DNA from: Alkalibacterium sp046484155
Lineage (GTDB): Bacteria > Bacillota > Bacilli > Lactobacillales > Carnobacteriaceae_A
Direction of reading: 5' to 3'
Assembly: GCF_046484155.1 (NCBI RefSeq)
Contig: NZ_JAWOBT010000047.1
Coordinates: 14,618 to 78,617 of the forward strand
Length of the DNA: 64,000 nt
Of the stretch, positions 16,882 to 26,642 are shown in pieces (within the stretch, counting starts at the first letter, position 1; each line of letters opens with the position of its first letter). The notes beneath the pieces were generated by a model. That model was given only the letters and a program-made list of their open reading frames with translations, was not told where the DNA came from and did not search any database. Made by a program: the position numbers and the translations under genes.

Positions 16882-17991
16882 GTGATCAATTGGAAAGAAT
16901 CCAAATTAATGTTCTGGACGGTTTGGTTATTGGCAGTTGCCATACTTATTTACTTGCTCCAACGCATTGATTTTATATTGAATCCGTTAATGGGCATACT
17001 AACTGCATTATTCATGCCATTGCTTCTTGCCGGTTTCTTGTATTATTTATTGAATCCTCTAGTTAAATTGCTCGAACGTTTCAGAGTGAAAAGGATAGTT
17101 GGTATCATAATTGTAATGATATTATTAGTTGGTTTCATTGTCATCTCGATTCTATTGGGCATTCCTATGCTGATAGAGCAAACATCCAATTTGATTTCCG
17201 GTATACCTGAATTAATAAGTGGACTGGAAATATACACGAACCGCTTGGCAGAAGAACCGTGGATGCAGCAGATCGATATCAACTTAGCTTTAGAGAATTT
17301 GGAAATGTGGATGAGAGATATTGGGTCACGTTTCTTAACTGGAATTGTCTCAGGGGCAGGAAGCGCTATTCAGGCTTTTACTGAAGTAGCCTTCTTGTTG
17401 ATCACAGTTCCAGTCATATTATTCTACATGCTTCATGACGGTAAGAAATTTTTACCCCATGTTGTCGACATTGTGCCATTAAAGTATAAAAGGAATGTCA
17501 AAGAAATCATTATGAAAACTGATGATACGATTTCAAGTTATATTAGCGGGAAAGGGTTGGCGTCCTTACTAGTAGGCGTCCTACTCTTTCTCCTGTATTC
17601 AGTAGTCAATCTGCCTTCTGCCTTTCTGTTATCAATTTTTGCGGCTATTACTAATTTCATCCCTATTATTGGTCCATTTATTGGTGCAGGACCGGCAATC
17701 GTGGTTGGACTGATCGAATCACCGGCACGGGCAATACTGGTAGCTATCTTTGTTTTAATTGCTCAACAATTGGACAGCAATTTCTTCACGCCTTTATTAG
17801 TCGGTAAATCCTTGGCAATTCATCCGCTGACAGTTATATTGGTGTTATTGGCTTCCGCAAAAATTGCTGGGTTGATTGGAATGTTGATAGGCGTACCGCT
17901 TTTTGCTATTTTGAAGACAATAGGAACCTATCTATTTAAAATGTATCGAGAAGAAAAGTTAACTAAGTATTCATCATTAGAAAAAAAATAA
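16882..17991 (+). CDS. AI-2E family (PerM/YtvI-type) membrane transporter
   Basis: A 369-residue polytopic membrane protein with about eight hydrophobic segments. It shows the family features: an N-terminal pair of helices ending in PLLLAGFLYYLLNPLVKLLE, a long extracytoplasmic region (residues 95-150) and the conserved C-terminal TNFIPIIGPFIGAGPAIVVG and PLLVGKSLAIHPLTVILVLL. Substrates in this family range from autoinducer-2 to ions and are not assigned here. GTG start at 16882 with AGAGGGGGA upstream. A TATAAT at 16843-16848 is a likely -10. prfC follows 24 bases later. Confidence 0.88.
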   Translation: MINWKESKLMFWTVWLLAVAILIYLLQRIDFILNPLMGILTALFMPLLLAGFLYYLLNPLVKLLERFRVKRIVGIIIVMILLVGFIVISILLGIPMLIEQTSNLISGIPELISGLEIYTNRLAEEPWMQQIDINLALENLEMWMRDIGSRFLTGIVSGAGSAIQAFTEVAFLLITVPVILFYMLHDGKKFLPHVVDIVPLKYKRNVKEIIMKTDDTISSYISGKGLASLLVGVLLFLLYSVVNLPSAFLLSIFAAITNFIPIIGPFIGAGPAIVVGLIESPARAILVAIFVLIAQQLDSNFFTPLLVGKSLAIHPLTVILVLLASAKIAGLIGMLIGVPLFAILKTIGTYLFKMYREEKLTKYSSLEKK

Positions 17992-18015
17992 ATATAAAGA
18001 TTAAGGACGTTTACA

Positions 18016-19608
18016 TTGACTGAAAATAAAAATAATGAGTTAAATAAAGAAGTGAAAAGAAGAAGAACGTTTGCTATTATTTCCCACCCCGACGCGGGTA
18101 AAACAACGATTACCGAACAATTATTACTTTTCGGTGGCGCTATTAGAGAAGCCGGAACAGTTAAAGCAAAGAAATCTGGTAAATTTGCAAAATCTGACTG
18201 GATGGAAATAGAGAAACAAAGAGGTATCTCTGTCACAAGTTCAGTTATGCAATTTGACTACGAAGACAAACGTATCAATATTTTAGACACTCCCGGACAT
18301 GAAGATTTTTCCGAAGATACTTACCGTACATTAATGGCGGTGGATGCTGCTGTCATGGTCATTGATAGCGCAAAAGGTATAGAGGAACAGACTAAGAAAT
18401 TATTTAAAGTTTGTCGTATGAGAGGCATTCCGATTTTCACTTTCATGAACAAGCTAGACAGAGATGGTAGAGAACCTTTAGAACTCATAGAAGAATTGGA
18501 AGAAGTGTTGGAGATCGATGCTTATCCAATGAACTGGCCGATAGGATCTGGTAAAACCTTATTAGGACTATATGATTTATACCACAATCGAATTGAAGCA
18601 TTTAGACCTGAAGAATCAAATAAGGGCGAACGATTTATCCCGCTTAATTCAGAGGGGGAGATTGAAGGCGAACACAATATAAAAAAAGATAGCCTGTACA
18701 AGCAAGTGCTTGAAGAGGCTCTGCTTCTTAAAGAAGCGGGGAATGAGTTTTCTGAAGAAGCTATCGCCGCAGGGAAATTGACACCTGTATTTTTTGGTTC
18801 TGCCTTAAATAATTTTGGCGTACAGACATTTTTGGAAACCTTCCTGCAATTTGCTCCCGAGCCATCTTCTCACAAAACAAGAGAGGGAGATACCGTTCTG
18901 CCTACAGAACCAACTTTTTCAGGATTCGTATTTAAAATACAAGCCAACATGGATCCGCGTCATCGAGATAGAATTGCGTTTTTAAGAATATGCTCCGGTA
19001 AATTTGAAAAAGGGATGGACGTGACATTATCACGTTCAGATAAAAAAATCCGACTCTCAAATTCAACTCAATTTATGGCTGAAAGTAGAGAAATTGTTAC
19101 CGATGCTGTAGCAGGAGATATTATTGGCCTTTATGATACAGGTAATTTTCAAATAGGGGATACTTTATATGAAGGCAAAGATAAGATAGAATATCAAGAG
19201 TTGCCACAATTTACACCTGAACTATTTATGAAGGTTGAACCGAAAAACGTTATGAAGCAAAAATCATTTCATAAAGGGATCAATCAACTTGTGCAAGAGG
19301 GTGCAATTCAACTCTATAAATCCTATCACACAGAAACCTATATTATCGGTGCTGTCGGGCAACTTCAATTCGAGGTTTTCGAACATCGAATGCGAAATGA
19401 GTATAACTCGGAAGTCATTATGACTTCGATAGGTAACCGTATCGCCAGATGGGTCGATCCGGAACAATTGGATGAAAATATGGGGTCAAGTAGAAATATG
19501 CTTGTAAGAGATCGCTTCGATCAGCCGCTATTCTTATTTGAAAACCGGTTTGCTATGAGATGGTTCAGCGATAAATACCCAGAAGTCGAACTGACGTCAT
19601 TATTATAA
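18016..19608 (+). CDS. prfC: Peptide chain release factor 3
   Basis: GTPase that removes RF1/RF2 from the ribosome after peptide release. The 530-residue protein has the P-loop SHPDAGKTTITEQ near residue 21, QRGISVTSS (switch I), DTPGHEDFSEDTYR (switch II) and FMNKLDRDGRE (NKxD). EF-G-like domains II and III follow. It starts with TTG at 18016, with AAGGACG upstream. Terminated by a strong hairpin before convergent clpE. Confidence 0.96.
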   Translation: MTENKNNELNKEVKRRRTFAIISHPDAGKTTITEQLLLFGGAIREAGTVKAKKSGKFAKSDWMEIEKQRGISVTSSVMQFDYEDKRINILDTPGHEDFSEDTYRTLMAVDAAVMVIDSAKGIEEQTKKLFKVCRMRGIPIFTFMNKLDRDGREPLELIEELEEVLEIDAYPMNWPIGSGKTLLGLYDLYHNRIEAFRPEESNKGERFIPLNSEGEIEGEHNIKKDSLYKQVLEEALLLKEAGNEFSEEAIAAGKLTPVFFGSALNNFGVQTFLETFLQFAPEPSSHKTREGDTVLPTEPTFSGFVFKIQANMDPRHRDRIAFLRICSGKFEKGMDVTLSRSDKKIRLSNSTQFMAESREIVTDAVAGDIIGLYDTGNFQIGDTLYEGKDKIEYQELPQFTPELFMKVEPKNVMKQKSFHKGINQLVQEGAIQLYKSYHTETYIIGAVGQLQFEVFEHRMRNEYNSEVIMTSIGNRIARWVDPEQLDENMGSSRNMLVRDRFDQPLFLFENRFAMRWFSDKYPEVELTSLL

Positions 19609-19620
19609 TAAATAAAAAAA

Positions 19621-19670
19621 CATTAACATTCAGGTTCAATACAATGAACCTGAGATGTTAATGTTTTTTT
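19621..19670. terminator. Terminator after prfC
   Basis: CATTAACATTCAGGTTC / GAACCTGAGATGTTAATG arms (one bulge) are flanked by A7 on the left and T8 on the right, so it can serve both prfC and the convergent clpE. Confidence 0.92.
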
Positions 19671-19729
19671 TGAATAAAGAATGAGCCGTTTGTTTGATGA
19701 TTGAAATTTAATTGGATTAAGGACTGGAA

Positions 19730-21976
19730 TTAATCAGAACCCGTTTCTCCACTATCGTTACTTTGCATTTCACTAACAGATTTAGATGGGGATTTTTTAG
19801 TAATAACGATAGCATCATTTTCAACTGTTGCCAATATTTCTCCTGGTTCCGGATTGTTTAAATAAAATTCAGCGATTTTATCTTCAATTTGTTCTTCAAT
19901 GACTCTTCTTAAAGGACGTGCTCCCATTTTAGGGTCATAACCCAAGTCAACCAGTTTTTCTTTTGCCTGCTGATCGACATTCAGCGTGATTTCGTGTTGG
20001 CTCAAAGCGTCATTGACATCGTCCAGCATCAAATCAACTATTTCCAGGAGGTTCTCCTTTGTAAGAGAGTTGAATTCTACGATGCCATCAAAACGATTTA
20101 AAAATTCTGGCTTAAAGTAATCCTGAAGATGATTTAAAATAGAATGCTGTTCACCGCTAAGTTGCGCTCCAAAGCCTACACTTGATTCAACATTTGTTGT
20201 ACCCGCATTACTTGTCATAATAATGATGGTTTCTTTAAAGTTAACTGTTCTTCCTTGAGCATCAGTTAAGCGTCCATCGTCTAAAACTTGTAAAAACATA
20301 TGCAGAACATCCGGGTGAGCTTTCTCAACTTCGTCAACCAAGATTAAACTATACGGATTCCGTCTTATTTTTTCGGTTAATTGCCCTGCTTCTTCATACC
20401 CAACATATCCTGGCGGTGAACCAATGAGCTTAGACGTACTGTGTTTTTCCATGTATTCACTCATGTCTAAACGTACATAGGCATCCTTGCTTCCAAATAA
20501 TTCTAGGGCCAATGTCCTAGCCAACTCTGTTTTCCCTACACCTGTTGGACCTATAAACATAAATGATCCGATCGGACGGTTTTTCTGTCTTAATCCAATA
20601 CGATTTCTACGAATCGCTCTTGCTACTTTATCAATAGCTTGATCTTGACCAATAACATGACGTCTAAGCGATTTGTTTAAATCTTTTAATTGTGTTTGTT
20701 CTTTCTCTTTTAATTCTCCAACAGGAATGCCTGTTTTAATTTCAATGATATTGATAATATCTTGTTCAGTTACTTCAGGTTGTTCAGACTGAGGCATCTG
20801 CTGATTGATCATTTCTTTGAATTTCGCTGCCTGGTCACGATAAAATGCCGCTTTTTCATAATCTTCTTGATCCAAAGCTGCCTGTTTGCTTTTTTCCGCC
20901 TCGCTTATTTTATCTTCCAAAGCTTTTGGATCAACAGACTGAATGGTCAAATTCTTTTTAGAACCTGATTCATCCATTAAATCAATGGCTTTGTCAGGCA
21001 GGAAACGGTCCTGGATATAGCGATGTGATAATTCAACCGCACTTTTTATCGCTTTGTCTGAATATTTAACATGATGATAATCTTCGTATTTCTTTTGAAT
21101 GCCTTTTAAAATAGTCATGGTTTCTTCTAACGAAGGCTCGTTCACTCTGACTGGCTGTAACCGACGTTCCAACGCAGAGTCTTTTTCTATTCTTCTGTAT
21201 TCATTTAGGGTCGTAGCACCAACCAGCTGCAGTTCGCCTGTGGCTAATGCGGGTTTCAAGATGTTACCAGCATCCATACTACTTCCTTCAGCAGTTCCGG
21301 CACCAACGATTTCATGCACTTCATCGATGAATAAGATGATATTATCATCTTCACTTAATTCATTCATCAACTGGTACATGCGTTCTTCAAATTGACCTCT
21401 AATACCTGTTCCTTGAACGAGGGAAGCGACATCTAGACGAATGACTTCCTTATCCTGGAGCTTTTGAGGGACGTCTCCGTTTACTATTTTAAGAGCTAGA
21501 CCTTCAACGATTGCTGTTTTACCAACACCAGCTTCTCCTATCAGCACCGGATTATTTTTTTTCCGTCTATTTAAAATTTCGATGACGCGTTCGATTTCTT
21601 TATCGCGGCCGATTATTGGATCTATTTTCCCATCTTTAGCCAGTTGATTTAGATTAACACCATACTCACCAAGTAACCCACCGCGACCTCCGCCATGTCT
21701 GGGAGGTTGTTGGTTGTTCCCGGGGAATTGTTGAGTCGGCGGGATAGGCGGCTGTGCATTGGGGTTTTGTCTTTGCGATAATGCTCTAAACAGATCATCA
21801 AATTGATTAAATCCAAAGGGATCTTGATTGTTTCCTTGATTTAAACGTCCCTGCTGTTCCTGCTGTTTTAATTCACGATAACATTTCTGACAAAGATCAA
21901 TTTCTTGTTTGCGGCCATTGACGACTGTTGTTAAATGAATCGTGGCAGGTCGTTCTTTACAACGTTGACAAATCAT
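19730..21976 (-). CDS. clpE: ATP-dependent Clp protease ATP-binding subunit ClpE
   Basis: Hsp100 unfoldase that partners ClpP under heat and other protein stress. It has the ClpE hallmark N-terminal zinc finger (CQRCKERP, then DLCQKCYREL), a Gln/Pro-rich linker, the first AAA+ module (GEAGVGKTA), a UVR-type coiled coil in the middle (EDYEKAAFYRDQAAKF) and the second AAA+ module (GPTGVGKTELARTL). I start at ATG 21976 (748 residues, MICQRC), matching family N-termini, with AAAGGA upstream. The in-frame ATG at 22000 lacks a ribosome site. Its promoter carries two CtsR boxes. No clpP or ctsR in the window. Confidence 0.95.
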   Translation of the reverse strand: MICQRCKERPATIHLTTVVNGRKQEIDLCQKCYRELKQQEQQGRLNQGNNQDPFGFNQFDDLFRALSQRQNPNAQPPIPPTQQFPGNNQQPPRHGGGRGGLLGEYGVNLNQLAKDGKIDPIIGRDKEIERVIEILNRRKKNNPVLIGEAGVGKTAIVEGLALKIVNGDVPQKLQDKEVIRLDVASLVQGTGIRGQFEERMYQLMNELSEDDNIILFIDEVHEIVGAGTAEGSSMDAGNILKPALATGELQLVGATTLNEYRRIEKDSALERRLQPVRVNEPSLEETMTILKGIQKKYEDYHHVKYSDKAIKSAVELSHRYIQDRFLPDKAIDLMDESGSKKNLTIQSVDPKALEDKISEAEKSKQAALDQEDYEKAAFYRDQAAKFKEMINQQMPQSEQPEVTEQDIINIIEIKTGIPVGELKEKEQTQLKDLNKSLRRHVIGQDQAIDKVARAIRRNRIGLRQKNRPIGSFMFIGPTGVGKTELARTLALELFGSKDAYVRLDMSEYMEKHSTSKLIGSPPGYVGYEEAGQLTEKIRRNPYSLILVDEVEKAHPDVLHMFLQVLDDGRLTDAQGRTVNFKETIIIMTSNAGTTNVESSVGFGAQLSGEQHSILNHLQDYFKPEFLNRFDGIVEFNSLTKENLLEIVDLMLDDVNDALSQHEITLNVDQQAKEKLVDLGYDPKMGARPLRRVIEEQIEDKIAEFYLNNPEPGEILATVENDAIVITKKSPSKSVSEMQSNDSGETGSD

Positions 21977-22078
21977 TGTATATAACATCCTTTCATTCAT
22001 ATTTTAATTTTATTATACTCGTAATTTTGTCAAAGGTCAGTTCAAAACGGTTGAGGATATAAATATATAGGCCATTTA

Positions 22079-22095
22079 TCTGACCAATATTGACC
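22079..22095 (-). promoter_or_regulatory. CtsR box 2, downstream of the clpE -10
   Basis: On the minus strand GGTCAAT-ATT-GGTCAGA forms two heptads with a 3-base spacer, a near match to the CtsR direct repeat (RGTCAAA-N3-RGTCAAA). It lies just after the -10 of clpE. Confidence 0.8.
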
Positions 22096-22107
22096 TTTAA
22101 TAATTAT

Positions 22108-22136
22108 ATTATACATTGACCAATTTTGACTTTCAA
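22108..22136 (-). promoter_or_regulatory. Sigma-A promoter for clpE
   Basis: On the minus strand TTGAAA (22136-22131) and TATAAT (22113-22108) are exactly 17 bases apart. The spacer is almost filled by CtsR box 1. Confidence 0.87.
22115..22131 (-). promoter_or_regulatory. CtsR box 1, within the clpE promoter spacer
   Basis: On the minus strand AGTCAAA-ATT-GGTCAAT is a nearly perfect CtsR operator placed between the -35 and -10. CtsR bound here would block RNA polymerase, giving heat-inducible clpE. Confidence 0.87.
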
Positions 22137-22266
22137 GTACTAAATAGGTGGACTGAGAAAAAATAGTTGTAGGTAAAGGAGAAAAATGGTAATCTGTTAG
22201 AGAAGAAAGAATAAAATGGAGGTTTCCTGGGAAAGTACTGTCCAAAAGATATAATCCCATAAAGCG

Positions 22267-22320
22267 TTGACATTTTATTCCTTTCGATAAAAAATACTTT
22301 ATTTAAAAGGAGAAATTCAA
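22267..22320 (+). promoter_or_regulatory. Candidate ptsH promoter and ribosome site
   Basis: TTGACA at 22267-22272 is a good -35, but no strong -10 follows at 17 bases (AAAAAT, ATACTT nearby). AAAAGGAGAAA precedes the ptsH ATG. An alternative TATAAT lies upstream near 22250. The region from 22141 to 22260 holds nothing else I recognise, and I see no cre site. Confidence 0.4.
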
Positions 22321-22587
22321 ATGGAAAAAAGAGAATACACAATCATTGCAGAAACAGGGATTCATGCTAGACCAGCTACTTTATTGGTTCAACAAGCTAG
22401 CAAATTCAACTCAGATATCACTCTAGAATATAAAGGTAAATCTGTTAATTTGAAATCAATCATGGGAGTTATGTCTCTTGGTGTTGGTAAAGGTGCAGAA
22501 GTTTCAATTACTGCCGATGGCGCTGACGAAAAAGAAGCTATTGAAGGAATTGAAGGAACAATAAAAAATGAGGGAATGGCTGAATAA
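22321..22587 (+). CDS. ptsH: Phosphocarrier protein HPr
   Basis: Transfers phosphate from Enzyme I to sugar-specific EIIA proteins. When phosphorylated on Ser46 it is the CcpA corepressor. The 88-residue sequence has His15 in ETGIHARPATLL and Ser46 in LKSIMGVMSLGVG, both regulatory sites intact. It overlaps ptsI by one base (the final A of TAA is the A of the ptsI ATG), the standard ptsHI operon. Confidence 0.98.
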   Translation: MEKREYTIIAETGIHARPATLLVQQASKFNSDITLEYKGKSVNLKSIMGVMSLGVGKGAEVSITADGADEKEAIEGIEGTIKNEGMAE

Positions 22588-24311
22588 TGACTTTAAAAGT
22601 ATCCGGGATTGCAGCAAGTGATGGAATCGCTCACGCAAAAGCTTACTTACTAGTTGAACCAGATTTAACTATTGAAAAAATCGAGATCTCTGATACTGAT
22701 TCTGAGATGACTCGTTTAGCAGAAGCTATGGATAAAGCTAAAGAACAATTAACTAAAGTCAGAGCTATTGCTGCTAAGTCATTAGGTGAAGATGAAGCGC
22801 AAGTTTTTGATGCTCATATTATGGTATTATCAGATCCAGATTTAATAGATCAGGCAAAAGCAGTGATCGATAGCGAAAATGTTAATGCTGAATTTGCTTT
22901 CAAACAAGTGACTGATACGTTCATTACAATGTTTGAGGGAATGGAAGATAATGCTTATATGCAAGAGCGCGCTGCTGATATCCGTGATGTCAGAAAACGT
23001 GTACTAGCTAATCTGTTAAATGTTACCTTACCATCTCCAGCAACAATTGAAGAAGAAGTTATCATTATTGCAGAAGATTTAACACCAAGTGATACAGCCC
23101 AACTGAATAAAAAATATGTTAAAGCTTTTGTAACAAATGTCGGAGGTCGAACATCTCATTCTGCAATCATGGCTAGATCATTGGAAATTCCAGCAATCGT
23201 TGGAACGAAAGATATCACAGAGCGAGTATCTGAAAATGATATGTTGATCGTAGATGGTTTAGAAGGCGATGTTTACATCAACCCTTCTGAAGACGAGATT
23301 TCAGCTTTCAATAAGAAAGCTAAAGAACATGATGAATTGAAAAAAGAATGGGATCAATTATTAAACGAGCCTAGTGTCACTAAAGATGGCAAACATGTCG
23401 AGTTAGCTGCGAATATTGGTACACCAAAAGATTTAGAAAGTGTTAAAAACAATGGTGGAGAAGCTATTGGTTTGTACCGTACAGAATTCTTGTATATGGA
23501 TTCTACGGAACTACCAACAGAAGAAGACCAATATAAGGCATATAAACAGGTATTAGAAGGTATGGGTGATAAGCCGGTTGTTGTGAGAACAATGGACATT
23601 GGCGGAGATAAAGAGCTCCCATATTTGAAATTACCAAAAGAAATGAATCCATTTTTAGGTTATCGCGCTATTCGAGTTAGTTTAGACCAAGATTCTATTT
23701 TCAGAACACAATTAAGAGCTCTACTGCGTGCCTCAGTTCACGGATCATTACGTATTATGTTCCCGATGATCGCTACGTTGCCAGAGTTTAGAGAAGCTAA
23801 AGCTATGCTAGAAGAAGAGAAAGCCTTGTTGCTTAAAAAAGGGATCAAGGTAGCTGATTCTATTGAAGTAGGAATCATGATTGAGATCCCTGCTGCTGCA
23901 GTATTAGCGGATCAATTTGCTAAAGAAGTTGACTTTTTCAGTATCGGAACAAATGATTTAATTCAATATACTATGGCTGCAGATAGAATGAACGAACGTG
24001 TTTCTTATCTGTATCAACCATATAACCCTTCAATCTTACGCCTTGTAAAAATGGTCATAGATGCAGCGCACAAAGAAGGCAAATGGGCAGGTATGTGTGG
24101 AGAAATGGCTGGAGATCAAATCGCAGTCCCTCTGTTAGTAGGACTAGGATTAGATGAATTTTCTATGAGTGCAACAAGCATTCTTAAAACAAGAAGCTTA
24201 CTCAAAACATTGGATTCTAATAAGATGAAAGAATTGTCTGAAAAAGCTCTATCCGAATGCACAACTGTGGATGAAGTTATTGAATTAGTTAATCAATATG
24301 TAGAAAATTAA
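22587..24311 (+). CDS. ptsI: PTS Enzyme I (phosphoenolpyruvate-protein phosphotransferase)
   Basis: Takes phosphate from PEP and passes it to HPr, the entry step of the sugar phosphotransferase system. The 574-residue protein has the swivelling phosphohistidine domain with GGRTSHSAIMARSLEIPAIV (active His at about residue 191) and a PEP-binding TIM barrel with GLYRTEFLYM, MDIGGDKELPYL and SIGTNDLIQYTMAADR. Full length. Translationally coupled to ptsH and ended by a terminator. Confidence 0.98.
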   Translation: MTLKVSGIAASDGIAHAKAYLLVEPDLTIEKIEISDTDSEMTRLAEAMDKAKEQLTKVRAIAAKSLGEDEAQVFDAHIMVLSDPDLIDQAKAVIDSENVNAEFAFKQVTDTFITMFEGMEDNAYMQERAADIRDVRKRVLANLLNVTLPSPATIEEEVIIIAEDLTPSDTAQLNKKYVKAFVTNVGGRTSHSAIMARSLEIPAIVGTKDITERVSENDMLIVDGLEGDVYINPSEDEISAFNKKAKEHDELKKEWDQLLNEPSVTKDGKHVELAANIGTPKDLESVKNNGGEAIGLYRTEFLYMDSTELPTEEDQYKAYKQVLEGMGDKPVVVRTMDIGGDKELPYLKLPKEMNPFLGYRAIRVSLDQDSIFRTQLRALLRASVHGSLRIMFPMIATLPEFREAKAMLEEEKALLLKKGIKVADSIEVGIMIEIPAAAVLADQFAKEVDFFSIGTNDLIQYTMAADRMNERVSYLYQPYNPSILRLVKMVIDAAHKEGKWAGMCGEMAGDQIAVPLLVGLGLDEFSMSATSILKTRSLLKTLDSNKMKELSEKALSECTTVDEVIELVNQYVEN

Positions 24312-24317
24312 TTAAGA

Positions 24318-24352
24318 AGATTGAGTCCTCTTCGGGCTCAATCTTTTTTTTT
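24318..24352 (+). terminator. Rho-independent terminator after ptsI
   Basis: AGATTGAGTCC / GGGCTCAATCT arms with a TCTTC loop, followed by T8. Confidence 0.93.
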
Positions 24353-24378
24353 ACCAATCTTTTTTTAGGAGTGAAAAA

Positions 24379-25248
24379 ATGAGGAAAATAGGATTTATTG
24401 GTACAGGCGTGATGGGGAAATCAATTATAGGTCATCTGTTAGACAATAATTATACGGTAACCATATATAACCGGACAAAATATAAAGCTGAAACGCTCAT
24501 AAGAAAAGGTGCAATATGGAGAGACTCACCGAGTAAGGTTGCTGATGAATCAGATGTGATATTTACCATGGTCGGCTATCCTTCTGATGTAGAAGATGTG
24601 TATTATGGTAAATCGGGTATCTTTGAAGCGGATATATCAGATAAAGTACTTATCGACTTAACGACCAGCACCCCGTCAATGGCTGGGAAAATAAGCCTGA
24701 CAGCGTTACAACACAATGCTAGAGCATTGGATGCGCCAGTGTCCGGTGGAGACTTAGGCGCCAAGAATGGAACGCTAACGGTGATGGTAGGTGGGGAACA
24801 GGAAACCTATGAGTCAATAAAAAGTCTCTTTAATCTTTTCTCATCCTCGCTTGAGCTTCATGGACCAGCTGGTAGTGGCCAACATACAAAAATGGCGAAC
24901 CAGATTATGGTGGCGGGAACAATGACGGGTTTAACAGAAATGCTGGTATATGCTGAAAAAGCTGGATTAAATCTTGAAAAAGTAATCAAGACAGTAGGTG
25001 GAGGAGCAGCCGGGAACTGGTCATTAGAAAATTATGCTCCGAGAATTCTAAAGGAAAATTATTCACCTGGTTTTTTTGTTAAACATTTTATTAAAGATTT
25101 AACTATAGCCTTGGAGGAAGCTGAAAAGATGCAGCTGAATTTACCCTCAACGAGACTAGCTAAAGAACTTTATGATCAATTGAGTCAAGCTGGATATGAT
25201 GATGCCGGGACTCAAGCGTTAATCAAATTGTGGTGGGACGTTGAGTAA
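24379..25248 (+). CDS. Beta-hydroxyacid dehydrogenase family NAD(P) oxidoreductase
   Basis: A 289-residue enzyme of the 3-hydroxyisobutyrate / tartronate-semialdehyde reductase family. The Rossmann loop is IGFIGTGVMGKSIIGHL. The substrate motif DAPVSGGDLGAKNGTL is present, as is the catalytic Lys region GSGQHTKMANQIMVAG and the C-terminal FVKHFIKDLTIALEEA. The natural substrate cannot be told from sequence and neighbours give no pathway. TTTAGGAGTG precedes the ATG. The ptsI terminator separates it from ptsHI, so it probably uses its own weak promoter or readthrough. Confidence 0.88.
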   Translation: MRKIGFIGTGVMGKSIIGHLLDNNYTVTIYNRTKYKAETLIRKGAIWRDSPSKVADESDVIFTMVGYPSDVEDVYYGKSGIFEADISDKVLIDLTTSTPSMAGKISLTALQHNARALDAPVSGGDLGAKNGTLTVMVGGEQETYESIKSLFNLFSSSLELHGPAGSGQHTKMANQIMVAGTMTGLTEMLVYAEKAGLNLEKVIKTVGGGAAGNWSLENYAPRILKENYSPGFFVKHFIKDLTIALEEAEKMQLNLPSTRLAKELYDQLSQAGYDDAGTQALIKLWWDVE

Positions 25249-25273
25249 TAGAGTGTCCAGCTAGTCGTTATAA

Positions 25274-25320
25274 AATAAGAGAATCACCGGTATGTTTATC
25301 CGGTGATTCTCTTATTATTT
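25274..25320. terminator. Bidirectional terminator between dehydrogenase and aminotransferase
   Basis: AATAAGAGAATCACCGG and CCGGTGATTCTCTTATT form a 17-bp perfect stem. Flanking A and T runs allow function for both convergent genes. Confidence 0.88.
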
Positions 25321-25325
25321 TTGGA

Positions 25326-26510
25326 CTATTGTTCACGTAAGTCGGTTACATATTGAGCAAGGCGATCCATAGCTATTTCTATGTCTTTCAAGCTGGAAGC
25401 ATAACTGATTCTGAAATAGCCTTCTCCTGCATCGCCGAAAGCGTCTCCTGGAATCATGGCAACCTTGAAATGTTTCGCGAATTCATAACAAAAATCATAG
25501 CTTGTCATCGGCAGGTCTTTAGGTAAAGAAGCAAAGACATAGAATGCTCCTTTGGGTTCAGTAAAGGTTAAATTCAATTCTCGTAAAGCCTGTGTAACGG
25601 TATTACGACGTTTTTTATAAGCTTGCTTCATGGGAAGAGCATCGTTGATGCCATGGGTCAAGGCTTCGATTCCAGCATATTGTGTGATACTTGAGGCGCT
25701 TGTAACAAGCGCCTGATGTGTTTTTAAAAGTTCAGTTGTCAAACTTTCCGGTGCAAAAATCAGACCCAAGCGCCAGCCTGTCATAGCGTGAGATTTAGAA
25801 AGGCCATTGATCACGATGGTTTGACTTCTTAAATACTCTCCAAGTGAGACATGGATCTGATCATAGACAAGTTCACTGTAGATCTCGTCACTTATAACCA
25901 GCATATCAGGATAGGTTGAGAGTGTTTGTGCTAAGCTAATAACATCGTCTTTAGTCCAAGTGACACCAGTAGGGTTATTTGGATAATTCAAGATAATGGC
26001 TTTAGGTATCTTATCTAGATTTTGAATAGCTTTGTCTATCGTATCAGAGGTGATTAAAAAGTCAGTTTCAGAAGTGTCTATATAAATCGGTGTTGCCTGG
26101 CTCATTCTCACTAGAGAATCATAGAGAGAAAAAAATGGAGAAGGGATTAAAACATAGTCTCCAGGATTAAGAATCGTAAATAAAGAAGTGGCTAACGCTT
26201 CGGTAGCTCCAACTGTAGCAATTACTTCAGTCTGCGGATCGTATTTAAGGTTGTATTTAATCTCTACAAATTTCGATGCAGCTTCTCTGAGTTTAATGTC
26301 TCCGGCCGTACTGGTGTAGAAGGAAAAATCAGAATCGATTGCTTCTTTGGCAGCATCTTTAACGTGCTGTGGTGTCGGAAAGTCTGGTTGTCCAAGGGTT
26401 AATCGTATCAAGGGCTCAAAAGCAGAGACATGGTCATCGAATTGTCTTATTTTAGAAATATTCAAAGCTCTTATTTCATGATTGAAAATATAAGTGGGTA
26501 TATGTGTCAA
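25326..26510 (-). CDS. PLP-dependent class I/II aminotransferase
   Basis: A 394-residue fold-type I aminotransferase, closest in appearance to the AraT/PatA group that acts on aromatic amino acids or N-acetyl-diaminopimelate. Visible motifs are LTLGQPDFPTP, the cofactor-phosphate region GATEALATSLF, NYPNNPTGVTW with the substrate Asn, SDEIYSELVYD and the PLP Lys in NGLSKSHAMTGWRLG. The exact amino acid specificity is not readable. Convergent with the dehydrogenase, sharing a terminator. Confidence 0.88.
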   Translation of the reverse strand: MTHIPTYIFNHEIRALNISKIRQFDDHVSAFEPLIRLTLGQPDFPTPQHVKDAAKEAIDSDFSFYTSTAGDIKLREAASKFVEIKYNLKYDPQTEVIATVGATEALATSLFTILNPGDYVLIPSPFFSLYDSLVRMSQATPIYIDTSETDFLITSDTIDKAIQNLDKIPKAIILNYPNNPTGVTWTKDDVISLAQTLSTYPDMLVISDEIYSELVYDQIHVSLGEYLRSQTIVINGLSKSHAMTGWRLGLIFAPESLTTELLKTHQALVTSASSITQYAGIEALTHGINDALPMKQAYKKRRNTVTQALRELNLTFTEPKGAFYVFASLPKDLPMTSYDFCYEFAKHFKVAMIPGDAFGDAGEGYFRISYASSLKDIEIAMDRLAQYVTDLREQ

Positions 26511-26642
26511 GGGTTCTCCTCCTATTTTAAATTAGTTTACCATAATTTTCACAAATAAATGATAGTGAATTCGAATAACGAAGTCAAGAATGACAATAAA
26601 TCCTTAAATCGTATTGCATCTAATGTAATTCGAGCTGAAATC

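Noticed and set aside
22024..22040. A third CtsR box near 22030
   Set aside because: GTCAAAGGTCA has two half-heptads with no 3-base spacer, so it fails the operator pattern.
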